Shown: positions 37,645 through 47,159 of the stretch, one piece after another
Numbering within the stretch: the stretch's first letter is position 1
Layout: each line of letters opens with the position of its first letter
Assembly (NCBI GenBank): GCA_946403085.1
Contig: CAMIYM010000006.1
Location: 1 to 64,000 of the forward strand
Length of the DNA: 64,000 bases
From: an uncultured Clostridia bacterium
Lineage (GTDB): Bacteria; Bacillota; Clostridia; Saccharofermentanales; Saccharofermentanaceae
Direction of reading: 5' to 3'
Translations under genes and position numbers: made by a program
Notes under the pieces: model-generated
The model's input: only the letters and a program-made list of their open reading frames with translations
Told to the model about the DNA's origin: nothing
Databases searched by the model: none

Positions 37645-39327
37645 TCATAACACACTTATCATTCTGTTAAATGCGCAAACTACGGCACGAACGGAAGATT
37701 TTGTAACTGAGCTCGATACACCGGCTCCGATATAAGTCTGTTTATTGGCTTTATTTGTGATCTCGATATATGTGATAGCCGCAGAGTCTGAGCCTGACTT
37801 CATAGCATGCTCGGAATAGTTCGAGATCGAGAAATCAATGCCTGTATACTTGATAAACGCATTAACAAACGCATCCAAAAGACCATTACCCTGTCCCCTG
37901 ATGCTGGCAGTCTCGCCTTCATGAGTGATAAGAGCCTCAACAGTAGATACCTGATCGCTGTCCTGCTGTTCAGAGAAGTTTTTAAGGCCATAAGGTTCAA
38001 GGACATTAATGAATTTATCATCGAACAGATCGAAAATCTGCTGGGGAGTAAGCTCATTCTCGGTTCCGTTCTCTTCAGTAGCTTCTTTTACGATGGGAAG
38101 GAAATCCCTCTGGAAACGCTTAGGAAGCTGAACGCCGAAGTAAGTCTCCATAACATAAGCGATACCGCCTCTGCCGGACTGGGAATTGATCCTGATGATA
38201 GGTTCGTATTCCCTGCCTACATCCTTAGGATCGATGGGAAGATACGGAACTGCCCATATAGCATCTCCTCTTTCCTGCATCTTCTTCCTTCCCTTATTGA
38301 TAGCATCCTGATGAGAGCCTGAGAATGCAGTAAATACAAGCTTTCCGGCCCACGGATGTCTCGGCTCGACCTTCATGCCGGTCAATTCCTCGTAAATATC
38401 GATCGTTTTATTCATATTCGAGAAATCAAGACCCGGATTGATGCCTAACATCATCATGTTAATTGCAAGAGTAATGATATCGACATTACCGGTCCTCTCA
38501 CCATTACCGAAAAGAGTACCCTCCACTCTGTCAGCACCGGCCATAAGACCGAATTCAGAGGTTGCCACTGCAGTACCTCTGTCATTGTGCGTATGAAGAG
38601 AAACGATTATGGAATCTCTCCATGCTGTCTTTCTGCAGAAATACTCGATCTGATCCGCATAGACATTAGCCGTCTGATATTCAACGGTTTCAGGAAGATT
38701 GATGATGACCTTGTTATCAGGTGTAGGCTTCCATACATCAAGTACGCTGTCACAGATCTTTACAGCAAAATCAAGTTCAGTATCGGAGAATGCCTCAGGT
38801 GAATACTCCAGAATAAACTTTGTTCCGCTGTTATCATCCTTGATCCTGTCGATGATCATTTTCGCGCCATCTACTGCAAGACTGATGCATTCATCCATTG
38901 AAAAGCCGAAAACAACGTCTCTATGAAGCGTACTTGTCGCATTATAAAGATGGATGATTACAGAAGGAGCACCTTTTACGGCTTCCATGGTCTTATCGAT
39001 GATATGGCTTCTTGACTGTGAAAGAACCTGGATAGCGACATCATCAGGTATCAGGTTATTCTCAATAAGATATCTGCAAAAGTTATAGTCTGTTTCAGAA
39101 GCTGCCGGGAAACCGATCTCGATCTGCTTAAAGCCGAGTGTGCAGAGGTATTCAAAGAATTCTACCTTCTGCTCAAGTGTCATTGGAACTTCCAATGCCT
39201 GATTACCGTCTCTCAGATCAACAGAACACCATAAAGGTGCCTTGGTGATCTTATTCGAAGGCCACTTACGGTCAGGCAGATCAACTGTCGGATGAGCCTT
39301 ATATCTGCGGTAATTCATGTCAGCCAT
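37645..39327 (-). CDS. leuA: 2-isopropylmalate synthase
   Basis: First committed step of leucine synthesis, joining acetyl-CoA to 2-ketoisovalerate. The 560-residue protein is the longer LeuA type. The catalytic barrel has WCSVDLRDGNQALEVP and the metal-binding HTHNDRGTAVA, and the C-terminal regulatory domain (about 430-560) that binds leucine is present. The ATG at 39325-39327 has GGAGG seven bases upstream; an earlier in-frame start is rejected. No other leu or ilv gene is near, so it is an isolated biosynthetic gene within a wall-related operon. Confidence 0.95.
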   Translation of the reverse strand: MADMNYRRYKAHPTVDLPDRKWPSNKITKAPLWCSVDLRDGNQALEVPMTLEQKVEFFEYLCTLGFKQIEIGFPAASETDYNFCRYLIENNLIPDDVAIQVLSQSRSHIIDKTMEAVKGAPSVIIHLYNATSTLHRDVVFGFSMDECISLAVDGAKMIIDRIKDDNSGTKFILEYSPEAFSDTELDFAVKICDSVLDVWKPTPDNKVIINLPETVEYQTANVYADQIEYFCRKTAWRDSIIVSLHTHNDRGTAVATSEFGLMAGADRVEGTLFGNGERTGNVDIITLAINMMMLGINPGLDFSNMNKTIDIYEELTGMKVEPRHPWAGKLVFTAFSGSHQDAINKGRKKMQERGDAIWAVPYLPIDPKDVGREYEPIIRINSQSGRGGIAYVMETYFGVQLPKRFQRDFLPIVKEATEENGTENELTPQQIFDLFDDKFINVLEPYGLKNFSEQQDSDQVSTVEALITHEGETASIRGQGNGLLDAFVNAFIKYTGIDFSISNYSEHAMKSGSDSAAITYIEITNKANKQTYIGAGVSSSVTKSSVRAVVCAFNRMISVL

Positions 39328-39359
39328 ATACTTTCCTCCACCTAAAGAAACTATCAAGC

Positions 39360-40853
39360 TTACTTCAATTCATTTACCATATCCCTGAACATATCGCCTC
39401 TATGCTCAAAGTGTCTGAAATGGTCATAAGATGTACCGATAGAAGACATAATAACAATCTCACCGGGTTTTGCCCATTCTCTGGCCTTATTTATGGCTTC
39501 TTTATAGGCATTTACGACATTCTCGCGTGTTTCCGGGAATTCATATACATCGCCTTCTCTGTCAGGTATCCTGTAAAGCTCATATTTACGGCCATTAGCC
39601 TCTTTGGCAATGATATCCGTAACAAGATCCGCATTTGAACCATAGATAATGATCCTGTCGCAGACTTTGAGGATCGCATCACCTAACTTATCGTAAATAC
39701 ACTTCTTATCCGCGCCTCCGCAAATAAGAACGCCTTTCTCACTTCGTGCAGCCAAAGCGTTCATCGTATTAAGAGAACGGTTCGGTGATGTATCGATTGA
39801 GGAGTTATACCACCTGACTCCATCAAGTTCCCTGATGAATTCGATCCTGTGCGGAACTCCCTTGAAGTTCTTAGCAACATAAGCAATATCTTCAGGTTTT
39901 ACATAGTCGATGACAGCGCATGTTGCCGCAAGGAAATTCTCGACATTATGCTCACCGGGGATGAAGATCTCATCCACACCGCAGATATCGGTCTTTACGC
40001 CCTTATCTTCATATATGAGACGGCCATTCTCTGTGTAGGCTCTTCTGTAATTGGGAGAATCAGTTCTCATGCAATTGTCTTTGTTTGCAGAGAAAAGATC
40101 GACTCTGGATCTTGCTACATCCTTCATATCATATGTAAGGTCACAGCCGGCATTAAGAATGACTTTGCCAAAAGGACCCTGATTCCTGAAGATATTGACC
40201 TTAGCCTGGATATACTCATCATAATCCTTATGGAAATCCAGATGATTCGGCGTGATATTAGTGATTACTGCAACATCTGCAGGAGTCTTCATACCAAGAA
40301 GCTGGAATGAAGATAATTCAAGAACGACCTTATCATCAGAGCTCATCTCAGATACCTTATCAAGCAAAGGAGTACCGATATTACCGCCAATCCAGACGGT
40401 ATAACCAGCCTGCTTTAAGATCTCAGAAGTAAGAGTAGTGGTTGTGGTCTTGCCGTCAGAACCTGTAATAGCAAATATCTGCGCCGGACAAAGGTTCATG
40501 AACAGTTCCATTTCAGTCGTTAAGATGGATCCCTTGGCTTTAAGTGCGGCTAGTTCAGGTGTCTCAAATCTCATCTTGGGAGTCTTGAAAACAATATCGT
40601 AGAAATCATCATTAAGATGCGAAAGATAACTCTCTCCCAAAGACCATTCGATCTTGCCAGCGATATCTGACAATGCCTCGATATTCTTCTTGAGGACCGG
40701 GTCATCTGCAGTCATCTTATCACAGGCAGTAACCTTGCAATCAAGAGATACAAGCCATCTGATCAATGGTGTATTAGATATTCCGACACCAATAACAGCG
40801 GCCTTTTTGCCTTTGATAAATCTCTTAAAGTCATCAAATCCTATATTGCTCAT
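39360..40853 (-). CDS. murD: UDP-N-acetylmuramoylalanine--D-glutamate ligase
   Basis: Adds D-glutamate to UDP-MurNAc-L-Ala in peptidoglycan synthesis. The 497-residue protein shows an N-terminal Rossmann region (AAVIGVGISNTPLIRWL), the ATP loop ITGSDGKTTTTTL, NITPNHLDFH, PGEHNVENFLAA and a Mur C-terminal domain. It is somewhat longer than typical MurD (~450). The ATG at 40851-40853 is preferred because AAGGAGAA lies just upstream and family alignment starts here. It lies between an ABC exporter and leuA. Confidence 0.93.
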   Translation of the reverse strand: MSNIGFDDFKRFIKGKKAAVIGVGISNTPLIRWLVSLDCKVTACDKMTADDPVLKKNIEALSDIAGKIEWSLGESYLSHLNDDFYDIVFKTPKMRFETPELAALKAKGSILTTEMELFMNLCPAQIFAITGSDGKTTTTTLTSEILKQAGYTVWIGGNIGTPLLDKVSEMSSDDKVVLELSSFQLLGMKTPADVAVITNITPNHLDFHKDYDEYIQAKVNIFRNQGPFGKVILNAGCDLTYDMKDVARSRVDLFSANKDNCMRTDSPNYRRAYTENGRLIYEDKGVKTDICGVDEIFIPGEHNVENFLAATCAVIDYVKPEDIAYVAKNFKGVPHRIEFIRELDGVRWYNSSIDTSPNRSLNTMNALAARSEKGVLICGGADKKCIYDKLGDAILKVCDRIIIYGSNADLVTDIIAKEANGRKYELYRIPDREGDVYEFPETRENVVNAYKEAINKAREWAKPGEIVIMSSIGTSYDHFRHFEHRGDMFRDMVNELK

Positions 40854-40866
40854 TTGTTCTCCTTTT

Positions 40867-42588
40867 TTATCCGGATATGTACGAGGCATAGAGCCTGCTG
40901 TAAAATCCGCCGTTTGCGATGAGCTCATCATGAGATCCTATCTCTGACACCTTACCGCCGTCTATTACGACGATCTTGTCACAGGAAGTGATCTGTGAGA
41001 GCCTGTGCGCAATTATTATGCTTGTTCTGCCGTTCAGAAGCTTTCTTACAGCTTTCTGGATACGGTCTTCAGTAACAACGTCAACTGATGATGTCGCTTC
41101 ATCAAGTATCATGATAGAAGGATCTGAAGCCATTGCTCTGGCTATCGTCAGAAGCTGTTTCTGACCTTCAGAGATATCATCCCTGTCGTTGTCGATCATT
41201 TCATTATACCGCTTTGGAAGTTTTCTAATAAATGAATCACAGCCGGACTTCTTAGAAGCCTCAATAACCTGCTCTTCAGTGATGTGATCACCCGCAAATC
41301 GAATATTTTCCATTACAGTACCATCAGCAAGCCATGTATCCTGAGTAACAAAACCGATGTAATAACGGAGTTCAGATCTTGGAATATCCTTGATCGATCT
41401 TCCATTAATAAGGATATCTCCCGAATCTGGTTCGTAATAACGCATAAGAAGATTGATAAGCGTGGTCTTTCCGCATCCTGTCGGACCTGCAATCGCAAAG
41501 GACTCACCTTTACCTACAGTAAACGAGATATCCTGCAACACCGGTCTTCCGGGAACATATGAGAAACTGACATGTCTGAACTCAATATCAAACTGCTTAT
41601 TCTTATCAGGAAGATCCTCACTTCTGATTTCTTCAGAGACTTCCTCACTGTCAAGGTATTCAAACACCCTGTTAAGACATGCAAAACTGTCTGAAAGTTC
41701 AGTATATACGGCAGAAAGGTCATTAAAAGGCTTCATGAACTGATTCGCATAAGCAAGAAGCGTCATCAGCGAACCTACACTAATGCTGCCGCCTATGCCG
41801 GCAAAGCAGCCTGCAAGTACAACTCCCGCATAGATCAGGGCATTTACAAATCTTGAAGAAGGATTGCTTATTGAAGACAGGAATGTGGCTTTTGTAGAAG
41901 TCTTTCTGTACTGTTCGTTAATACCGTCAAAATCAGCGATCCTCTTAGATGTTATGTCATAGATCCTGCACTCTCTGAAGTTCTTAACAGACTCGCCAAC
42001 AAATGCCGTCTGTCTTGATCTGATCTCAGCCTGTGCAGCAAATGACTTATATGCACCTTTTGCAATGAAGAAAGATACTGCAATCGATACCGGAGTAAAG
42101 ATAACGACAATAAGTGATATCTTCCAGTTGATATAGAACATTACAGCTAGCGTGATAAGTATCGTAGCTATACCTGAGGCAAACTGGTTAAGGAAAAGGA
42201 GCATACCATCTGATACTGTCTCGACATCACTGATAATGAGGCTTTGGAGTTTACCGGCAGATGTCTTATCGATATAAGCCATCTTTACTCTGTGCATCTT
42301 GGAATATGTAGCATTCCTTAAGTTCTGACCGATCGTATATGCGATGCGGTTATTCATCTTAATGAGAGCGAACTGAACGACTGATGCGATTACGAGAAGT
42401 CCGATAATTACAGCGATATTAAGAATAAGCTTTGACGGAACAGCTAGCCGGTCGATAGCCCTGCCAGCAAAGTAAGGAACAGCAACTGTTGCACTGCCGT
42501 AAAGGATTCCGAAGATAACGGATAAGACAACAAGCCCGGAAGATCCCTTGAGATATGAGAAAAGGCGCTTTAATGACTTTGAATTCAT
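40867..42588 (-). CDS. ABC exporter half-transporter, catalytic-site partner
   Basis: The 573-residue protein has an N-terminal six-helix type IV exporter domain and a C-terminal nucleotide-binding domain. Walker A is GPTGCGKTTLI and Walker B (ILDEATSSVD) keeps its catalytic glutamate. The switch histidine is in IIAHRLS. The signature is ISEGQ rather than LSGGQ. Together with the gene overlapping it by 4 bp it forms a heterodimeric exporter of the BmrCD/TM287-288 kind, likely for lipids or drugs; the substrate is not known. Confidence 0.92.
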   Translation of the reverse strand: MNSKSLKRLFSYLKGSSGLVVLSVIFGILYGSATVAVPYFAGRAIDRLAVPSKLILNIAVIIGLLVIASVVQFALIKMNNRIAYTIGQNLRNATYSKMHRVKMAYIDKTSAGKLQSLIISDVETVSDGMLLFLNQFASGIATILITLAVMFYINWKISLIVVIFTPVSIAVSFFIAKGAYKSFAAQAEIRSRQTAFVGESVKNFRECRIYDITSKRIADFDGINEQYRKTSTKATFLSSISNPSSRFVNALIYAGVVLAGCFAGIGGSISVGSLMTLLAYANQFMKPFNDLSAVYTELSDSFACLNRVFEYLDSEEVSEEIRSEDLPDKNKQFDIEFRHVSFSYVPGRPVLQDISFTVGKGESFAIAGPTGCGKTTLINLLMRYYEPDSGDILINGRSIKDIPRSELRYYIGFVTQDTWLADGTVMENIRFAGDHITEEQVIEASKKSGCDSFIRKLPKRYNEMIDNDRDDISEGQKQLLTIARAMASDPSIMILDEATSSVDVVTEDRIQKAVRKLLNGRTSIIIAHRLSQITSCDKIVVIDGGKVSEIGSHDELIANGGFYSRLYASYISG

Positions 42589-44306
42589 GAGGCACCTCCC
42601 TTTATCTGGAGAGAATTCATATATCTGTAGTTCTCCGAGATCTTAAGAAGTTCTTCGTGCGGAGCTATAGCTTCGATCTTACCGTCATCCATAAGGATGA
42701 TACGGTCACAGTTCATGCAGGTCCTTACCTTCTGTGAGATAAGGATAGTTGTCGGTCTGATATCATTGTTTTTAAGGTTGCTAAGAAGCTTTTTCTCGGT
42801 TCCCCAGTCCAAAGCGGAAGTCGAATCATCAAGGATAACAAGTCCCGGATTACCTGCAAGCGCTCTTGCTATGCCTATCCTCTGTCGCTGTCCGCCGGAT
42901 AACCCTGCTCCGCCATCAGAGATCACATAATCAAGGCCCTCTTTCTTGGAAGCGACAACATCATCACTCATTGAAAGTGTGCATGAATGCTTAATGTCTT
43001 CCAAAGACACTTTCTGTCTTCCAAGTGAGATGTTTTCTTTCAAAGAACCTTTGAAAAGCCTTGTCTTCTGCAGACTCAAGCCAATGGAATCAGCAAGGCT
43101 GGATAATGAGATGTCTTTGATATTAATGCCGTTAATTAAGACATCACCTTCACTTGCACTATACATTCCTGCAATAAGTGATGCAGCCGTAGACTTGCCG
43201 CATCCGGTACTGCCTATAATGCCGATGGTCTCACCGGGCTTGATGTCAAAAGTCAGATCTTTTACGGACTCTTCGACATTACCCTGATATGTGAAAGATA
43301 CATTCTTTAACGATACAGAAAGAGGTGCTGAAAGAGGAAGCACCTGAGCGCCTTTGCTCTGAGTGTTTACGACATCCATAAGGCCTTCCGCCCTCTTTAC
43401 GCAGGCATAAGCTCTTGAGACAGATACTATGAGATTAGCAAGCTTTACAAGCTCAATGAGGATCTGAGACATATAGTTGTAAAGAGCTACGACCTGACCG
43501 TCAGTAAGATCACCTGCATTAAAATGAACTGAACCCCTGTAAATCAACAAACATATGCCTAAGTTAACAACTGCATATGTAAGCGGATTAAGCCACGAAG
43601 CAAAGTCCGAAGCTTTGATCTGAGATGACTTGAGAGCTTTGCTCCTGGTCTCAAACTTCGCATAATCCTCAGATGTCTTGTTAAAGCCTCTGATGACCCT
43701 CTCGCCTGCAATACCATTGGAAGTCTTCTTAACAAGGCTGTCTAATCCTTCTCTTGCTTCCTTGTGTCTCTTGATCGAGAACTTCATGTTAAAAGCGATC
43801 ACCACGGCAAGTATTGCTGTACACAATACGAAGATCAATGCCATGGAAGGCTTAACAACAGCAGCCATAACACATGCACCGATAACAATGAAAGGAGATC
43901 TCAAAAGAAGTCTTAAGAACAGATTGATTCCGGTCTGGATCTGATTAACGTCCGATGTAAGAAGAGTTACAAGACCGGATGAACCGATCTTCTCATAATC
44001 GCTGACAGAAAGCGTCTCGAGCTTATCGTGCAGGCTCTTACGGATACCTGAGGATATTCCGCATGCCGAATATGCAGCAAAATACTGGGCTGTAATGGCA
44101 CTTGCAAAGCCTACTACTGCAAAAAGGACAAGGATCGGGACATGAGACCAGACATAGTCCATGTCATTTTTCTTGATACCGTTATCGATCACGCCGGCAA
44201 CTATAAGCGGAACTGTCAATTCAAAGCACGCTTCAAGAAGCTTAAACACAGGGCTTAAGATCGAAGCTGCTTTGTATTTTCCTATGTGATCGAAAATAAG
44301 TCTCAT
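42585..44306 (-). CDS. ABC exporter half-transporter, degenerate-site partner
   Basis: The 573-residue protein has six membrane helices plus an ATPase domain. Walker A is GSTGCGKSTAA and the signature is a perfect LSGGQRQR. Walker B reads ILDDSTSALD with aspartate instead of the catalytic glutamate, and the switch histidine is replaced (ILISQKV instead of IAHR). This half therefore forms the non-hydrolysing site of the heterodimer with the next gene. The start lies two bases after the amidohydrolase stop. Confidence 0.92.
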   Translation of the reverse strand: MRLIFDHIGKYKAASILSPVFKLLEACFELTVPLIVAGVIDNGIKKNDMDYVWSHVPILVLFAVVGFASAITAQYFAAYSACGISSGIRKSLHDKLETLSVSDYEKIGSSGLVTLLTSDVNQIQTGINLFLRLLLRSPFIVIGACVMAAVVKPSMALIFVLCTAILAVVIAFNMKFSIKRHKEAREGLDSLVKKTSNGIAGERVIRGFNKTSEDYAKFETRSKALKSSQIKASDFASWLNPLTYAVVNLGICLLIYRGSVHFNAGDLTDGQVVALYNYMSQILIELVKLANLIVSVSRAYACVKRAEGLMDVVNTQSKGAQVLPLSAPLSVSLKNVSFTYQGNVEESVKDLTFDIKPGETIGIIGSTGCGKSTAASLIAGMYSASEGDVLINGINIKDISLSSLADSIGLSLQKTRLFKGSLKENISLGRQKVSLEDIKHSCTLSMSDDVVASKKEGLDYVISDGGAGLSGGQRQRIGIARALAGNPGLVILDDSTSALDWGTEKKLLSNLKNNDIRPTTILISQKVRTCMNCDRIILMDDGKIEAIAPHEELLKISENYRYMNSLQIKGGAS

Positions 44307-44308
44307 GA

Positions 44309-45577
44309 TCAGATATCAGATAATCCCTTCATGAGTTTATTAGATTCCCTGATAACTTCATCGATATCGATAGTTGTGTATCTTCCGTCTTCGTAGAGGA
44401 TCTTACCATCTATCATGGTCATCTTAACGACAGAGTTATCAGCACTATATATGATGTTTCTTGAGATATTGTTCTCAGGCTGCATTGAAGGCTTATTCAT
44501 GTCTATCATTACGATATCAGCCTTCTTGCCGGCAGACAGAACATCAGAATCTTTAAGGCCCATACAGAGTGCGCCGCCGGTAGTTCCTGCTTTAAGAATG
44601 GTAAAGGGATCTATTGCCGCAGCATTATGTGTCTCTACATTCGAAAGAACTGTATCAAGATACATCTCCCTGAACATTGAAAGGCTGTTATTTGAACCGG
44701 CACCATCAGTACCGATCGCGATATTCATACCATCTTTGACAAACTTATAAACAGGTGCAATACCACTTGCAAGCTTAAGATTTGAGCATGCATTAAATAC
44801 GGACCAGAGACCTTTGTCCTTAAAGATCTTTCTGTCTTCATCATTAAACCATACGCAGTGGAATCCGCCGCCACCGAAGTCATATATACCGAGCCTGTCG
44901 AAAAGAACTGCCGGTGTAACTCCATATCTTTCCTTACAGCCCTCGACTTCTTCTTTTGTCTCGGAAATGTGGGCAAATACAGGAGCACTGTACTTATGTG
45001 CAAGTTCAGACATATATTTCAGGTTATCTTCGCAGGTAGTATACTCGGCGTGAAAACCATAGATAAAAGATACGAGCGGATCAAAAGAATTCAATTCGTT
45101 ATAGAATCTTTCGAGATCTTCAAATCCGCCAAAGTCATTAGCCGCACCGCAGAACACATGTCTGAACCCGGTCTCTACAGCTGCTTTTGTATTCTCTTCC
45201 TTATGGAAATACATATCAAAGCACGCAGTTACACCACCTGCCAGGTATTCAGCATACGCAAGCTTCGAAAACCAGTAAACTGCTTCAGGAGTAAGCTTTG
45301 CTTCTCTCGGGAATATTGCCTTGTGAAGCCAGTCGTTGAGGCAATACTCATCAGCCAGAGATCTGGAGAAAGTCATTGCTGAATGCGTATGTGCATTCTT
45401 AAGTCCCGGCATGAGAAGGTTGCCTTTACAGTCGATCTCCCTGTCAAATGATCTGTCAGGAGATGCAACTGACGGACCAACATAACTGATCCTGTCGTTA
45501 TCAGTCCAAAGCTCACCATTGATGATCTTATCATCAAGCATTGTAAGTATCCTGCAATTAAAAAAACGTACAGACAT
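44309..45577 (-). CDS. Amidohydrolase, MtaD/SsnA-like (methylthioadenosine/S-adenosylhomocysteine deaminase type)
   Basis: Zinc-dependent deaminase of 422 residues. Metal ligands are visible in LKNAHTHSAM, GFHAEYTTCE, FAHISETKEE and GTDGAGSNN, in the normal order on a TIM barrel flanked by beta-sandwich strands at both ends. The family includes adenosine-type deaminases and chlorohydrolase-like enzymes; the exact substrate is unsettled. GAAAGGA precedes the start. It lies between cls and the ABC exporter. Confidence 0.85.
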   Translation of the reverse strand: MSVRFFNCRILTMLDDKIINGELWTDNDRISYVGPSVASPDRSFDREIDCKGNLLMPGLKNAHTHSAMTFSRSLADEYCLNDWLHKAIFPREAKLTPEAVYWFSKLAYAEYLAGGVTACFDMYFHKEENTKAAVETGFRHVFCGAANDFGGFEDLERFYNELNSFDPLVSFIYGFHAEYTTCEDNLKYMSELAHKYSAPVFAHISETKEEVEGCKERYGVTPAVLFDRLGIYDFGGGGFHCVWFNDEDRKIFKDKGLWSVFNACSNLKLASGIAPVYKFVKDGMNIAIGTDGAGSNNSLSMFREMYLDTVLSNVETHNAAAIDPFTILKAGTTGGALCMGLKDSDVLSAGKKADIVMIDMNKPSMQPENNISRNIIYSADNSVVKMTMIDGKILYEDGRYTTIDIDEVIRESNKLMKGLSDI

Positions 45578-45599
45578 AAGCTAGTCCTTTCTAAACAGC

Positions 45600-47159
45600 T
45601 TAAAGAAGCGGTGCAATAAGTCTTAAGATAGATTTTAAGAACCTGACGATAACGTTAGGTCTTCTCTTATATTTTTCCGTAACATCACGGCATTCAGCCA
45701 AAGTATCGAGATAATCCTTCTTGATATCAGGCAGGCACTCGGATCCATACATATAGACACCGTTTTCGAAGTGATGATAAAGGCTTCTGAAATCAAGATT
45801 GATAGTACCTACAACGGCACATTTGTCATCGCAGATGAAAGTCTTCGAATGGTTGAATCCGGGTGTGTATTCATAGATCTTTACGCCATGAACAACAAGC
45901 ATGTTGTAGTAAGACCTTGTTACATGATATGTAAGTTTCTTATCAGGGATTCCCGGAGTCATGATCCTTACATCGACACCTCTTTTTGCTGCAATCTGTA
46001 AAGCTCTGGCGATCTCATCTGAAAGAACAAGATAAGGTGTCATTATCCAGCAGTATACCTGGGAATTATTGATCATGTTGAGATAAACATTCTCACCGAT
46101 AGGCTCATTATCCAGAGGACTGTCGCAGTACGGAACACAGAATCCCTTTGCATTATCATTGGGGATAAGCGAAATCGCCTCAAACTGCATCATGTCATCG
46201 TCTTTCCGCTTCATGTCAGCGAAGTTCCACATCTCGATAAACATCGCGGTAAGACTCTGAACAGCAGGACCTTCAAGCCTGATGCCGTTATCTTTCCAAT
46301 GACCGTAAGGATTTACGATATTAAAATACTCGTCAGCAATGTTATACCCGCCTGTATATCCAACCTTGCCGTCAACAACTGTGATCTTTCTGTGGTCACG
46401 GTTATTCATAAAAAGAGACAGAACCGGATATGCAGGATTAAAGGCATTGCATTTGATGCCTTCAGCCTCTAAGACCTTAACAAAGTTCTTGTTGATGAAA
46501 AGGAATGAACCTACATCATCGTAAAGGACTCTGCAGTCAACACCTGCAGCAGCTCTCTCCTTCAATGCCTCGAATAAGGGCTCAAAAGCCTCCTTCGTCT
46601 CGATGGCATGGTATTCAAGATAAACGTATTCTTTTGCTTTCTTTATGTCTTCGATCTGGGCTTTATATGCATCATAAGCCACAGGATAATACTTGATCTC
46701 CGTACCGTCATATATAGGGAAATCATAATTCCTGAGGTATCTTGCATTAGATGCCCTGGCAGGGTCTTCTTTATAAAATTCCGAGAAGATATCGTCGTTA
46801 TAGTTAAGATGGCTGAACACCATCATATCCACTTTTTCAAGTCTTTTACGTATCTTATGCTTAGAACTCGAAAAGTTATTAAGAGCATAGAATAACAGAC
46901 CCGGGATAGGAAGTATCAGAATAACTATAACCCAGATAAGCTTAAATACACCGTTGTGATCTCTTGCATTGATTCCGAGTGCGACAATAAGCGCAACGGC
47001 TCTGACGAAGATATCAAGCGGCGGAAAATAACTGCCGAGGAAATAAACAAGAAGAACGAAACCTGCGATCTGGGCAAGAACAAACAGACCGAAGACAATT
47101 ATCCTTCCGATGCTGTTCTTGATCGCAGTTTTACGTTCTACAGTTCTTTTCTTACCCAT
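45600..47159 (-). CDS. cls: Cardiolipin synthase (phospholipase D type)
   Basis: Joins two phosphatidylglycerols into cardiolipin at the membrane. The 519-residue protein has two N-terminal membrane segments (about 18-75) and two HKD active sites: NRDHRKITVVDG and FNHSKTFICDDK, each followed by the family's glycine/asparagine motif (GYTGGYN, GTINLD). Its ATG overlaps the upstream peptidase stop by one base. Confidence 0.95.
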   Translation of the reverse strand: MGKKRTVERKTAIKNSIGRIIVFGLFVLAQIAGFVLLVYFLGSYFPPLDIFVRAVALIVALGINARDHNGVFKLIWVIVILILPIPGLLFYALNNFSSSKHKIRKRLEKVDMMVFSHLNYNDDIFSEFYKEDPARASNARYLRNYDFPIYDGTEIKYYPVAYDAYKAQIEDIKKAKEYVYLEYHAIETKEAFEPLFEALKERAAAGVDCRVLYDDVGSFLFINKNFVKVLEAEGIKCNAFNPAYPVLSLFMNNRDHRKITVVDGKVGYTGGYNIADEYFNIVNPYGHWKDNGIRLEGPAVQSLTAMFIEMWNFADMKRKDDDMMQFEAISLIPNDNAKGFCVPYCDSPLDNEPIGENVYLNMINNSQVYCWIMTPYLVLSDEIARALQIAAKRGVDVRIMTPGIPDKKLTYHVTRSYYNMLVVHGVKIYEYTPGFNHSKTFICDDKCAVVGTINLDFRSLYHHFENGVYMYGSECLPDIKKDYLDTLAECRDVTEKYKRRPNVIVRFLKSILRLIAPLL

